Positions 1 to 9,898 of a stretch of 64,000 bases of DNA are shown piece after piece. The translations under genes and the position numbers were made by a program. A model generated the notes under the pieces. The model searched no databases and was not told the DNA's origin. It was given only the letters and a program-made list of their open reading frames with translations. This stretch comes from Actinomyces sp. B33 (GTDB taxonomy: Bacteria > Actinomycetota > Actinomycetes > Actinomycetales > Actinomycetaceae): the NCBI RefSeq assembly GCF_028437565.1, contig NZ_JAMRYR010000006.1, positions 62,001-126,000 on the forward strand. The letters are read 5' to 3'. Every line of letters begins with the position of its first letter. The stretch's first letter is position 1.

Positions 1-802
1 CGGGGTTGGACTCGGCGATCGCTTCGACGGAGATGTCGTCGCCGGTGTGGGAGTCGGTGCCGGCGGGGACCTCGAGGGCGGGGGTGAGGCCGAGGAGGTC
101 GAAGAGCGGGCCCCACGTGCGTCCGACGGACGGCGCGACGTAGCCGATCTCGCCGCCGGAGACGTTGACGGCCATGACGGTGGAGGAGCCGTCGTAGGCC
201 TTCTTGGCGCGGTCGAGGGCGGTGGTGAAGTCGTCGACGAGTGCGGCGGCCTCCTTCTCCTTGCCGAAGATCGTCCCGAGGGCCTCGACTTGGCGGATGA
301 GCTCGGCGTCGAGGGGCTCGCCCTCGCGGGGTTCGAGGTCGATGAGGGGCGCGTCGGTCAGGGAGGCGATGGCCTCGTTGTGCTGGGTGAAGCGCTGGCC
401 GGAGATGATGAGGTCGGGCTCGGCGGCGACGAGGGCCTCGAGGTTGGGCTCGCGGTGGGTGCCGATGTTGGCGACGTCCTCGCCGGAGTAGGCGGTGATC
501 GTCTTGGGGATGAGGTTCTGGGGGGCGGCGACGAGCGGGACGCCCCAGGAGGCGAGGACCTCGAAGGTCCGGTTGTCGAGGGAGGCGGCGCGTTGGACGG
601 GCAGGGCGATCTCGACGGTACCGAGGTTGGACTCGATGGTGGCCGAGGCCGGGGCAGCGTTCGAGGCGGAGGACTGGGCGATGGCCTCGGCGCTGCTCTG
701 GGCGGCGGAGGGGGCTGCGGCGTCGCCTGCGCCGGAGCAGCCGGCGAGGAGGAGGGCCAGGGCGGCGGGGGCCGCCAGGAGCGACGCGGTTCTGCCGTTC
801 AT
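1..802 (-). CDS. Siderophore ABC transporter substrate-binding lipoprotein (partial)
   Basis: The C-terminus is cut by the left edge; the first 267 residues are visible. The N-terminus is a lipoprotein signal peptide with a lipobox ending at Cys22 (LLAGC), so the protein should be anchored to the outer face of the membrane. The mature part has the pattern of the helical-backbone metal/siderophore receptor (FatB/CeuE/FepB-like) family: residues around 75-125 read SWGVPLVAAPQNLIPKTI, then NIGTHREPNLEAL and EPDLIISG, typical of lobe 1 of these receptors. The expected role is capture of a ferric siderophore for an FecCD-type permease lying outside the window. An IdeR/DmdR-type iron box 60 bp upstream supports iron regulation. 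The ligand cannot be told from sequence. Confidence 0.85.
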   Translation of the reverse strand, partial: MNGRTASLLAAPAALALLLAGCSGAGDAAAPSAAQSSAEAIAQSSASNAAPASATIESNLGTVEIALPVQRAASLDNRTFEVLASWGVPLVAAPQNLIPKTITAYSGEDVANIGTHREPNLEALVAAEPDLIISGQRFTQHNEAIASLTDAPLIDLEPREGEPLDAELIRQVEALGTIFGKEKEAAALVDDFTTALDRAKKAYDGSSTVMAVNVSGGEIGYVAPSVGRTWGPLFDLLGLTPALEVPAGTDSHTGDDISVEAIAESNP

Positions 803-861
803 CGTATTCCTTCGGTCGGTCGGCGTCGGGGGCGCGATCGGCTCGACACCGGTTCAGATTA

Positions 862-880
862 AGAGCCTAGGCTTACCTAA
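862..880 (-). promoter_or_regulatory. Putative IdeR/DmdR1 iron box
   Basis: Read on the minus strand this 19-mer is TTAGGTAAGCCTAGGCTCT. The first 13 bases fit the actinobacterial DtxR/IdeR operator consensus (TTAGGTTAGGCTAACCTAA), while the right half-site is degenerate. It lies about 60 bp upstream of the siderophore-binding lipoprotein, where iron-loaded repressor would block transcription. The match is by eye. Confidence 0.65.
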
Positions 881-1000
881 GCGAATATGAACATACAGAA
901 CCCTGCAAAATCGAACAAGCAGGAGACGCGAATGAGCGATTGACGTCACACACAGCCCTCGTTGCTCCTATCACGAGGTCTGCCTTCGGGCCGATCGAGC

Positions 1001-2408
<1,408 letters not shown>

Positions 2409-2424
2409 GCTCCCCGTCGACCCA

Positions 2425-2469
2425 TTCGGGGGAGGGCCGCCGGAACTTTTCCGGCGGCCCTCCCCCGAA
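2425..2469. terminator. Bidirectional hairpin between upp and the AIM24-like gene
   Basis: Perfect 19-bp inverted repeat (2425-2443 with 2451-2469) around a 7-nt loop. It sits between two convergent genes. No U-tract follows on either side, which is common for GC-rich actinobacterial terminators. Confidence 0.8.
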
Positions 2470-2487
2470 TCATCGGGTCGTCCCCGA

Positions 2488-3285
2488 TCAGGCGGTCGTC
2501 ACGGCCGAGACCAGCGCGCTCGTCGGCCCCACCGGCGAGAGGGCGACACGGCCGGTGCCCCGGTAGACGTTGACGAGTCCCTCGCCGCTCGTCATCGAGC
2601 CGATGATGCTGCGCGTCGATCGCTCCACGGTGAACTGCAGGCCCGGCGACCACATGACGGCCAGCGGCCCGTCGATCTTGAGCTCGTCGTCGGTCAAGTC
2701 GACGTACACGAGCTCCTGCGCCGGGACGGCGCTCTCCAGGGCGACGACGCCCGCGCCGAAGAGACCGAGGTTGAACAGGCCCTCGCCGCCGCCGATCGCC
2801 GACGACAGGTTCGAGCGGGCGATGACCTTCTGCTGGACCCCGCCCTCGCACGCGAGGAACATCCCGTCCTCGACGACCAGGCCCCCTCCCCACTCGGCCA
2901 GGTCGACGAGGAGCAGATGGCGGGTCGTCGGCTCGAGGACGACGAGGCCCGTGCCCGTGTACTCGGGCTTGACGGCGCTCTCGCCGGTGACGGCGCCCCG
3001 GAACATCTTCCCGACGAAATCGCCGGCGCCCTTCACCCCGGAACTGGCGCCGACCCGGCCGACGGTCCATTGCATCGCTCCGGCCTGGACGACGGCCGAG
3101 CCGCCGGTGAGCTCGATGAGGAGCTGGCGGCGGCGCACGTTCATCTGCGATTCGAAGAACGCCTGCTGGGCCGAGGCCGAGTCGACCGACAGGTCCTTGG
3201 TGAACTCGACGACGGAGAAGCTCCCCCTCCTCGCGATGACGTCGATGTCGTCGTTGTCCGTGAAGTTGTGGATCTGGAAGGGCAC
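2488..3285 (-). CDS. AIM24 family protein
   Basis: The 265-residue sequence matches the AIM24 / TIGR00266 family of beta-rich, TRAP-like fold proteins. The Gly-rich hydrophobic stretches (GGGLVVEDGMFLACEG near 134-149, SAIGGGEGLFNLGLFG near 161-176) and the final VNVYRGTGRVALSP are typical of the family. The molecular function in bacteria is unknown. The start codon is GTG. The gene stands alone, between convergent upp and the sulfurtransferase gene. Confidence 0.85.
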   Translation of the reverse strand: MPFQIHNFTDNDDIDVIARRGSFSVVEFTKDLSVDSASAQQAFFESQMNVRRRQLLIELTGGSAVVQAGAMQWTVGRVGASSGVKGAGDFVGKMFRGAVTGESAVKPEYTGTGLVVLEPTTRHLLLVDLAEWGGGLVVEDGMFLACEGGVQQKVIARSNLSSAIGGGEGLFNLGLFGAGVVALESAVPAQELVYVDLTDDELKIDGPLAVMWSPGLQFTVERSTRSIIGSMTSGEGLVNVYRGTGRVALSPVGPTSALVSAVTTA

Positions 3286-3435
3286 TGCGAACTCCTTGTC
3301 CTCGTGGCGGGCTCCCCTGGCCGCTGTCGTGACCGAACCTACCAGGCCGGGCCGCGCCCCCGGGGCAGGGCCCGGCCGATGATGGGAGCCGGGTCGGCGG
3401 GGCCGGTCGCCACGGCCGCCGCGCCCCCGGTCCCG

Positions 3436-4323
3436 TCAGCCTCGCGCGGCCTCGGCTCCGCGACCCCCCTCGCCCGTCTCGACGCCGCGCGCCGGATCGG
3501 TGATCCATTCGCTCCACGAGCCCGCGTAGACGGCCGGGGAGGGAACGGCGCCGGATGCCTCGGCGGCCAGGGCCGCGTGGCACGCCTGGATGCCCGAACC
3601 GCAGTAGACGCCGACCTCGACCCCGGCCACCGCCCCGACTGCGGCGAAGCGCTCGGCGAGGACCGGGGGCGCCAGGAAGCGCCCGGCCCCGTCGACGAGG
3701 GAGGCCGCGGGCAGGGAGCGCGCGCCGGGGATATGCCCGGCGACCGGGTCGATCGTCTCGTCCTCACCGCGGAATCGCGCGGCGGGCCGCGCATCGAGGA
3801 GGACCCCCTCCCGGGCGATGCGTGCGGCGCCCTGCGCATCGACGACTCGCAGGGCCCCCTGAGCGGCCCTGAAGTCCCCGGGAGCCGGGAGGGATTCGCC
3901 GGTGTCGACGGGGCCGCCCGCACGAGTCCACGCGGACCATCCGCCGTCGAGGACGCGCACGTCGACGTGGCCGGCGCGGCGCAGGAGCCACCAGGCCCGG
4001 GCCGCGGCGATGGACAGCCAATCGTCGTAGACGACGACGGGGCGGTCGTCGCTCACCCCGGCGGCGCGCATCGCCTCCTCGAAGACCCCCGGGTCGGGCA
4101 GGGGGTGGCGGCCGGTGACGCCGGGGACGTGCGGGGCGGCGAGCGCCGTGTCCAGGTCGACGTAGGCGGCGCCGGGGATATGGCCCGCGAGGTACTGGGC
4201 GCGCCCGTCCTCGTCGGAGGCGGGGCCGGGGTAGCGGACGTCGAGGAGGACGGGGCGGGGCCCGTCCGCCGAGTCGAGGAGGGCGGCGAGGTCGTCGGCG
4301 TCGATGAGCGCAGCGGTCTGCAT
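3436..4323 (-). CDS. sseA: Thiosulfate / 3-mercaptopyruvate sulfurtransferase (tandem rhodanese)
   Basis: Two rhodanese domains (about 5-140 inactive, 160-290 active) in 295 residues, the normal length of the SseA/TST family. The catalytic loop in the second domain is CGSGIQA with nucleophile Cys241, close to the CGSGVTA motif of mercaptopyruvate sulfurtransferases. The first domain has the usual LDVRYPG and WWLLRRAGH motifs and ends in the linker LDGGWSAW. It would transfer sulfane sulfur to cyanide or thiol acceptors in the cytoplasm. The ATG at 4323 is preceded on the minus strand by TAGAAT (4331-4336) with 7 nt spacing, again a leaderless arrangement. Confidence 0.93.
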   Translation of the reverse strand: MQTAALIDADDLAALLDSADGPRPVLLDVRYPGPASDEDGRAQYLAGHIPGAAYVDLDTALAAPHVPGVTGRHPLPDPGVFEEAMRAAGVSDDRPVVVYDDWLSIAAARAWWLLRRAGHVDVRVLDGGWSAWTRAGGPVDTGESLPAPGDFRAAQGALRVVDAQGAARIAREGVLLDARPAARFRGEDETIDPVAGHIPGARSLPAASLVDGAGRFLAPPVLAERFAAVGAVAGVEVGVYCGSGIQACHAALAAEASGAVPSPAVYAGSWSEWITDPARGVETGEGGRGAEAARG

Positions 4324-4654
4324 GCCCCGGATTCTAGGGCTCGACGAGCGGGGGCGCCCGGCCGTCGGTCGGCCCCTGGATTCGCGCAGCGCGGGCCCAG
4401 GCAGAGGCGCTGCTTTGGCTCGCCCCGATCGCGTCCCGGCGGCCGCGCGCACGCTCCCCTCGTACTCGTCGATTCGTGCTCATCGATCTGCGCGAACGCC
4501 GCCTGCACGCTCCTCGAACGACACGGTCCTCGCGCCCCCGGTGATCTCCGGGAGTCGCGAGGACCGGTAGAACCCGGCGATCAGCGACGGGCCCCACTCG
4601 AAGAGGCGGATCCGGCGCCGACCCGCTCGTCCCCGACGGCGGCGCCGACTCCGA
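4324..4654. other. Intergenic region without a recognisable gene
   Basis: 331 bp between sseA and metQ, both on the minus strand. The only element I can support is the sseA -10 box at 4331-4336. Several short open frames cross it but none has start context or a recognisable product. Confidence 0.6.
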
Positions 4655-5506
4655 TCAGAACGCCGGGATCACGGATCCGTCGGTCCAGGTCTGCTCGATG
4701 TACTGCTTGACCTCGTCGGAGTGGAGGAGCTTCTCCAGCTCGGCGATGGCGGCGCTCTTCTCGGAGCCGGCCTTCCACGCGAGGATGTTGACGGAGGGGT
4801 TGTTCTCCGGGGATTCGGTGACGAGGGCGTCGCCGGACAGGGACAGGCCGCCCTCCTGGGCGTAGTTGCCGTTGATGACGGCGGCGTCGACGTCGGCGAG
4901 GGAGCGGACGAGCTGCGGGCCGTCGACCTCGGTGAAGGTGAAGTCCTTGAGGATCTTCACGTTGTTGACGTTGGCGTCGGAGCCGTCCGCGGGCAGCTCG
5001 ACGAGCCCCTGGTCGGCAAGGACTTTGAGGGCGCGCGCCTGGTTGGCGGTATCGGAGATGATGCCGATGGTGCCGCCGGCGGGCAGTTCGTCCAGGGACG
5101 CGATCTTGTTGGAGAAGACGGCGAGCGGCTCAAGGTGGATGCCCTTGCCGGCCTCGAAGTCGTAGCCGTTCTCCTTCTCCTGGATCTCCAGGTAGGGGAC
5201 GGTCTGGAAGAAGTTGGCGTCGAGCGACCCGTCCTCCAGGGCGGAGTTCGGCTGGATGTAGTCGGAGTACTCGACGATCTCCAGGTCGAGGCCGGCGCCG
5301 GCGGCCAGGGTGTCGTCGATGTACTGGAGGATCTTCGCGTGCGGCGAGGGCGACGCGCCGACGGTCAGGGTGACGAGGTCGCCCGAGGCGGCGTCGGGCG
5401 CGGCCGGGGACGCGGCGTCAGGGGAGGAGCCGCCCGAGCAGGCGGACAGGACGAGGGCGAGGGCGGCGGCGGCCGAGACGGCGCCGAAGGAGCGGATGGA
5501 GCGCAT
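4655..5506 (-). CDS. metQ: Methionine ABC transporter substrate-binding lipoprotein MetQ
   Basis: NlpA/MetQ family lipoprotein (283 aa): signal peptide with lipobox LSAC (Cys23), followed by the characteristic VGASPSPHAKIL (about 49-60), YIQPNSALEDGSLDANFFQ (about 83-101) and VNNVKILKDFTFTEVDG. It binds D/L-methionine outside the membrane and delivers it to MetNI. It is the last gene of metN-metI-metQ, separated from metI by 203 bp that include a copy of the GTGTWACAC motif also found upstream of metN. A ribosome binding site (AAAGGA, 7 nt spacing) supports the ATG. Confidence 0.95.
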   Translation of the reverse strand: MRSIRSFGAVSAAAALALVLSACSGGSSPDAASPAAPDAASGDLVTLTVGASPSPHAKILQYIDDTLAAGAGLDLEIVEYSDYIQPNSALEDGSLDANFFQTVPYLEIQEKENGYDFEAGKGIHLEPLAVFSNKIASLDELPAGGTIGIISDTANQARALKVLADQGLVELPADGSDANVNNVKILKDFTFTEVDGPQLVRSLADVDAAVINGNYAQEGGLSLSGDALVTESPENNPSVNILAWKAGSEKSAAIAELEKLLHSDEVKQYIEQTWTDGSVIPAF

Positions 5507-5613
5507 GGGTCTTTCCTTTTCTGCGAGTGTCGGACCCTCATGGGCCTCAACCGGATGCCCCCATTGTCGGCGGGCGCTCCGGGTCGGCGCGAGCGACGAC
5601 GGGTGCCGGGATT

Positions 5614-5622
5614 GTGTAACAC
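5614..5622. promoter_or_regulatory. GTGTAACAC motif upstream of metQ
   Basis: Near-palindromic 9-mer 108 bp before the metQ start. On the minus strand it reads CGGCGTGTTACACAA. An equivalent site (CCGTGTAACACA on the minus strand) lies 85 bp before metN. It could be an operator for a methionine regulator or part of a promoter. Confidence 0.4.
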
Positions 5623-5709
5623 GCCGCCGGCCGGGGCCGCGTCAGGGCCGCGTCCGCGCGGGGCGGCGCCCCCTCCGAGCGGGCAAGACCGGCTCTAAGC
5701 GGCGGGATG

Positions 5710-6465
5710 TCAGCGGTGATCGACCGCCCGGGCGATGACGTCGCCGATCATCTGGACGACCTGGACGATGACGACGATCGCGATGACCGTGGAGATCATC
5801 ACATCGTCCTGCCAGCGGTTGTAGCCGTAGTTGATCGCCATCTGCCCCAGGCCGCCGCCGCCGACGGCGCCGGCCATCGCCGAGTACCCGATGAGGGTGA
5901 TGGCCAGGGTCGTCGTCGACTGGACGAGCATCGGCATCGCCTCTCGGACCTGGACGCCCCACCGGATCTGCCGGTTGGAGGCGCCCATCATCTGCGCGGC
6001 CTCGATCTTGCCGGCGTCGACGGCGAGGATGTTGGACTCGACGAGTCGGGCGAAGAAGGGGACCGAGAGGATGACGAGGGGGACGACGGTCGCCTGCCAC
6101 CCCAGGGAGGAGCCGACGATGAGCCGGGTGATGGGGATCAGCATGATGATGCCGATGATGAAGGGCAGGGAGCGGATGATGTTGACGATGAAGCTGATCG
6201 TCTCGTAGACGGGCCGGTTCGGGGTCAGGCCCGTCTTGCCGGTCTGGACGAGCACGAGGCCCAGGGGCAGTCCGAGGAGGACGGAGAACGCCGTGGAGAA
6301 GCCCATCATCAGGAGGGTCTGCCCGATGGCGGGGAGGAACTGCTTGGTGAGCGCCGGGTTGTCGAGCCACGTGGGGTCGTTCTTGCCGGCGGCGACGAGG
6401 CCGCCCAGGTGGGAGGCGGCGTCGACGAGGACGGGGGCGGCGTCGTGGAGGATCGGCAGGATCAT
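5710..6465 (-). CDS. metI: Methionine ABC transporter permease MetI
   Basis: Integral membrane permease of the MetI family, 251 aa, with about five to six hydrophobic segments. The ABC coupling loop is EAAQMMGASNRQIRWGVQVRE (the EAA motif), and family motifs SFIVNIIRSLPFIIGIIM and GGGGLGQMAINYGYNRW are present. The stop of metN overlaps a possible GTG start (6471). The ATG at 6465 is preferred because an AGGAG ribosome binding site sits 9 nt before it and only 3 nt before the GTG. It works with MetN and MetQ in methionine import. Confidence 0.95.
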   Translation of the reverse strand: MILPILHDAAPVLVDAASHLGGLVAAGKNDPTWLDNPALTKQFLPAIGQTLLMMGFSTAFSVLLGLPLGLVLVQTGKTGLTPNRPVYETISFIVNIIRSLPFIIGIIMLIPITRLIVGSSLGWQATVVPLVILSVPFFARLVESNILAVDAGKIEAAQMMGASNRQIRWGVQVREAMPMLVQSTTTLAITLIGYSAMAGAVGGGGLGQMAINYGYNRWQDDVMISTVIAIVVIVQVVQMIGDVIARAVDHR

Positions 6466-6467
6466 GC

Positions 6468-7460
6468 TCACAGGCTCCTGACCTCGGCGTGGACGTGGTG
6501 CTCGCGCAGCTGCGCGATGATCTTGTCGGCGTGGTAGGCCGGGACGGACAGGGCGAGGCGCCCGACCTGGGTCGTGCCGAGGGACTCGAAGGTGCCGGCG
6601 GTGACGTCGGCGCCCATGGAGGCCGCGAGGTTGAGGACGGTCGCGCCGGTGGGGACGCCGGGATGCGACGTGAAGATCACGTCGAGGAGGGTCGAGTCGG
6701 GGCGCAGGTCGGCCTCGTCGACGCTGGGGGCGGGGACGAGCTCTCGGGCCAGGGGGCTGGTCGGGTCGGAGACGACCGATTCGACGGTCCCGGTCTGGAT
6801 GACGCGGCCGTGGCCCAGGAGGGTGACGGAGTCGCATATCTCCCGGACGACGGCCATCTCGTGAGTGATGATGACGACGGTGACGCCGGCGACGTCGCGG
6901 ACCTGCCGGAGCAGTTCGAGGATCTGCCGGGTCGATTCGGTGTCGAGGGCGGAGGTCGGCTCGTCGCACAGGAGGACGGCGGGCCGGTCGGCGAGGGCCC
7001 GGGCGATGCCGACGCGCTGGCGCTGTCCGCCGGAGAGCTGGGAGGGGTGGGAGCCTCCGCGCCCGGCCAGTCCGACGAGGTCGAGGAGCTCGTCGACGCG
7101 CTGCGAGATCTGGTCCTTCGGGACGCCGGCAAGTTTGAGGGGGTAGCCGATGTTGGCGGCGGCGGTACGGGCGTCGAGGAGGTTCGCGGATTGGAAGACC
7201 ATGCCGATGCGCCGCCGGGCCTCGCGCAGGTCGCGTCCGCCGAGGCGGGCGAGGTCCTGCCCGTCGACGACGACGGATCCGTCGGTGGGCCGTTCGAGGG
7301 CCGTCAGGCAGCGGATCAGCGTCGACTTGCCGGCGCCGGACTGGCCGACGATCCCGTGGATGGAGCCGCGTTCGACGTGCAGGGTGACGTCGTCGAGGGC
7401 GACGACCTCGGCGCCGCCGGTGACGGGGTAGACCTTGCGGACCCCGTTGAGGTCGATCAT
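6468..7460 (-). CDS. metN: Methionine ABC transporter ATP-binding protein MetN
   Basis: ABC ATPase of 330 aa with Walker A GQSGAGKST (39-47), Q-loop VFQSANLL, signature LSGGQRQR, Walker B LLCDEPTSALD and switch His in IITHE. After about residue 250 comes a C-terminal NIL regulatory domain (VIFTSHPGVPTGATVLNLA and GTTQVGRLALSVPAYHADKI), where methionine trans-inhibits transport. First gene of metNIQ. I see no SAM riboswitch in the 164 bp upstream; a GTGTTACAC motif at 7545-7553 is the only candidate control site. Confidence 0.96.
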   Translation of the reverse strand: MIDLNGVRKVYPVTGGAEVVALDDVTLHVERGSIHGIVGQSGAGKSTLIRCLTALERPTDGSVVVDGQDLARLGGRDLREARRRIGMVFQSANLLDARTAAANIGYPLKLAGVPKDQISQRVDELLDLVGLAGRGGSHPSQLSGGQRQRVGIARALADRPAVLLCDEPTSALDTESTRQILELLRQVRDVAGVTVVIITHEMAVVREICDSVTLLGHGRVIQTGTVESVVSDPTSPLARELVPAPSVDEADLRPDSTLLDVIFTSHPGVPTGATVLNLAASMGADVTAGTFESLGTTQVGRLALSVPAYHADKIIAQLREHHVHAEVRSL

Positions 7461-7544
7461 CTCGCTCCTCCGGACAGTGGCGCCCCCGGGTCCGGGGGCT
7501 GGTGCCGTCCAGCATAGGGGCGGCGGGAATCCGCCCCAAATCAT

Positions 7545-7553
7545 GTGTTACAC
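7545..7553. promoter_or_regulatory. GTGTTACAC motif upstream of metN
   Basis: Second copy of the GTGTWACAC near-palindrome, 85 bp before the metN start; see the metQ copy at 5614-5622. Two copies in front of two genes of one transport system suggest a shared function. Confidence 0.4.
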
Positions 7554-7624
7554 GGCCTCGCATCCTGGGATCGGCGCTCGTGGGGATCCGTCGTACCGGC
7601 GACCCGCCCGCGAGCCTCGTCCTC

Positions 7625-8062
7625 TCACAGGCCCGCCCCGACCCCGATCCCGGCGAGGCCCGCCCCGACCGCCAGCGCCCACCCGCCCACGAGCAGCCCC
7701 ACCGAGGCCGGGCGCCTTCCCCGCTCCCACAGGGAGCGGGCATCGGCGACTGCCGTGGAGAACGTCGTGAAACCGCCGAGGAACCCGGTGGACACGAGGG
7801 CGGAGCCGATCGGGTGGTCGGCGAGCGCCCCGGAGGCCAGTCCGACGAGGAAGCACCCGACGACGTTGACGACGACGATCCCCAGGGCCGAGGGCAGCGG
7901 ATCGGGATGGTCGTCACCCTCCCGGCCCCCGCGCCCCCCGATGCGGGCGTCGACGATCCGGGCGACACGCGAGCCCAGCCTCCACCGGGCGAGGGCTCCC
8001 GCCGCGCCCCCGACGGCGACGAGGAGGGAGAGGACCACGGGCGAGTCGACGAGCCCACTCAT
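7625..8062 (-). CDS. crcB: Fluoride efflux channel subunit CrcB (canonical subunit)
   Basis: Four-helix Fluc/CrcB protein, 145 aa. The conserved features are present: GGAAGALARW in helix 1, the pore Asn in VVVNVVGCFLVG, and the helix-3 break GFLGGFTTFST that carries the fluoride-coordinating Phe and the central Na+ site. It should form, with the neighbouring subunit, a passive dual-topology fluoride channel in the cytoplasmic membrane. Its ATG overlaps the stop of the upstream paralogue by 4 nt, so the two are translationally coupled and probably heterodimeric. Confidence 0.93.
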   Translation of the reverse strand: MSGLVDSPVVLSLLVAVGGAAGALARWRLGSRVARIVDARIGGRGGREGDDHPDPLPSALGIVVVNVVGCFLVGLASGALADHPIGSALVSTGFLGGFTTFSTAVADARSLWERGRRPASVGLLVGGWALAVGAGLAGIGVGAGL

Positions 8063-8598
8063 CGCCCGCCTCCCTCGGGAGCGCCTTTCGACCGGGCGGC
8101 GCGCGGCCCACGGTCGCGCCCCCATCGGACGAGTCGCGCACCCCATCCGGCGGCGGCCGCGCCGATGAGGAGCAGGACGAGCGACTGCCCCAGCCCCCAG
8201 GCCAGACGGGCCCCGGAGGCCGCACGGCCCTCGTCCGACACGGCGCCGACGACCACCGTCCCATAAGTCGTCAGGGCCCCGGTGAATCCCGTGGCGGCCA
8301 GCAGCCGCAAGCGGCTGAGCGCCGCCGACTCCCGATGCTCCGCGAGCGCCTCCAGGACCGCGCCCAGCAGGAGCGCCCCCACGAGGTCGACGACGACAGT
8401 CGACCACGCCACGGCCCACGCGCCGTCCCACGGGCGGGCGGCGGCCGCGGCGTCGAGTCCTCCGCGCAGGAGCGCCCCGAGCGCGCCGCCGGCGGCGACG
8501 AACGCCCACGGGGGCGCGCCCGCGATCCTCCCCGCCCGGTCCTGCGAACCGGGCGCCCCCGACGACGAGGCGGGGCTTCGGGGCGCGGGGGCGTTCAC
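8059..8598 (-). CDS. CrcB-like fluoride channel subunit, divergent partner
   Basis: 179 aa including an extra Pro/Ser/Ala-rich N-terminus of about 30 residues. It keeps the CrcB helix-1 motif (AGGALGALLRGGL), but the pore Asn of helix 2 is replaced by Asp (VVVDLVGALLLG). The helix-3 signature GFxGGFTTFST is changed to GFTGALTTYGT, so a key Phe is Tyr and the Ser is Gly. In species with paired crcB genes, degenerate subunits assemble with an intact one; that is the likely role here. GTG start at 8598. No fluoride riboswitch is visible in the 84 bp to gluQ. Confidence 0.85.
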   Translation of the reverse strand: MNAPAPRSPASSSGAPGSQDRAGRIAGAPPWAFVAAGGALGALLRGGLDAAAAARPWDGAWAVAWSTVVVDLVGALLLGAVLEALAEHRESAALSRLRLLAATGFTGALTTYGTVVVGAVSDEGRAASGARLAWGLGQSLVLLLIGAAAAGWGARLVRWGRDRGPRAARSKGAPEGGGR

Positions 8599-8670
8599 CC
8601 GCTCAGGGTACGACCCCTCGGCCTCCTCCACGCGCGCCCGCCGCGCCCCCGGTCGCGACGGCCCGACTCC

Positions 8671-8676
8671 TACACT
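8671..8676 (+). promoter_or_regulatory. gluQ -10 box
   Basis: TACACT lies exactly 6 nt before the gluQ ATG at 8683. There is no Shine-Dalgarno sequence, so the mRNA is probably leaderless. Confidence 0.55.
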
Positions 8677-8682
8677 GGCCCC

Positions 8683-9660
8683 ATGCCCCCGCTCCCCCAC
8701 CGGTCCGCCGACGGCGCCGACCGCCCTGCCGCGGCACCGGCCTCGTCCATCGGCGCCGGGCGCTTCGCCCCCTCGCCCACCGGCGACCTCCACCTGGGGA
8801 ACCTGCGGACCGCGATCCTCGCGTGGGCGTGGGCGCGGCTGACCGGCCGGCGCTTCGTCATCCGCATCGAGGACATCGACCCCGACCGCTCCGGCAGCGA
8901 CACCGCCGCCCGACAGCTCGCCGACCTCGCGGCCGTCGGCCTCGACTGGGACGGCGAGCCCCTGGTCCAGACCGGCCGCGCCGACGCACACGAGGCCGCC
9001 CTCGCCGACCTCGCCGCGCGCGACCTCGTCTTCGAGTGCTACTGCACGCGCCGCGACATCCGCGACGCCGCCTCCGCCCCCCACGTGCCGCCCGGGCACT
9101 ACCCCGGCACGTGCCTCGACCTGACCGACGCCGAACGCGACGCCGCCCGCGCGCGACTCGCCGACGCGGGCCGTTCCCCCGCGCTGCGCCTGCGCGCCCC
9201 CGCCCCCGAGTGGACGGTCGTCGACGAGCTGCACGGCGAGTGGACGGGGCCCGTCGACCACTTCGTCGTCCGACGGGCCGACGGGGTGCCCGCCTACAAC
9301 CTCGCGGTCGTCGTCGACGACGCCTTCCAGGGCGTCGATCAGGTGGTCCGGGGCGACGACCTGCTCCCCCAGGCTCCCGGCCAGGCGGCTTTGGCGACGC
9401 TGCTCGGAGCCCCGGTCCCCGTGTACGCGCACGTGCCGCTGGCGGTCTCCCGGTCGGGGGCGCGCCTGGCCAAGCGCGACGGGGCCGTCACCCTGCCGCA
9501 GTTGGGGGCCGCCGGGGCGGGCGCGAAGGAGGCCGTCGGGCTCATCGGGCGCTCCCTGGGCGTCGAGGGCGCGGCGTCGGCGGCCGACATCGCCGACTCC
9601 CTGGGGGTCGAGGGCCTGCGGACGATGAGCCTGGCGCCCTGGGTGGTCGTGCGGGGCTGA
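8683..9660 (+). CDS. gluQ: Glutamyl-Q tRNA(Asp) synthetase
   Basis: Truncated GluRS paralogue (325 aa) lacking an anticodon-binding domain; it attaches glutamate to queuosine in tRNA-Asp. Class I motifs are visible: the HIGH-like PSPTGDLHLGNLRTA (about 31-45) and the KMSKS-like RLAKRDGA near 265. The zinc site of the family is present as ECYCTRRDI plus HYPGTC. A 25-residue N-terminal extension precedes the domain. The start is fixed by a -10 box 6 nt upstream. The gene is divergent from the crcB pair. Confidence 0.93.
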   Translation: MPPLPHRSADGADRPAAAPASSIGAGRFAPSPTGDLHLGNLRTAILAWAWARLTGRRFVIRIEDIDPDRSGSDTAARQLADLAAVGLDWDGEPLVQTGRADAHEAALADLAARDLVFECYCTRRDIRDAASAPHVPPGHYPGTCLDLTDAERDAARARLADAGRSPALRLRAPAPEWTVVDELHGEWTGPVDHFVVRRADGVPAYNLAVVVDDAFQGVDQVVRGDDLLPQAPGQAALATLLGAPVPVYAHVPLAVSRSGARLAKRDGAVTLPQLGAAGAGAKEAVGLIGRSLGVEGAASAADIADSLGVEGLRTMSLAPWVVVRG

Positions 9661-9898
9661 GCCCGCGGCGCTCATCGGCGGCTCGATGAGCAGCTCGGCT
9701 CCACTCGTCATGGGGGAACGGACACCGGACGCGAACGAGGCGCCCGTCGGGGAGCGCCTCGTGTCGAGTCGGCGGCGGATAGGCGATGCGACGGGAGGAG
9801 CATCCAGCCGGATCGCCGTGCGGCGGGACGGCACGCACCATCGCCCCTCCTCGCCGCGACCGGGGATGTCGGCGGACGGGGCATGGCAGACTGTGAGC

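Noticed and set aside
7461-7624. SAM riboswitch upstream of metNIQ
   Set aside because: The conserved SAM-I core is absent; only the GTGTWACAC motif stands out.
8599-8682. Possible fluoride riboswitch before the crcB pair
   Set aside because: Only 84 bp, shared with the gluQ promoter, and no conserved fluoride aptamer sequence is visible.
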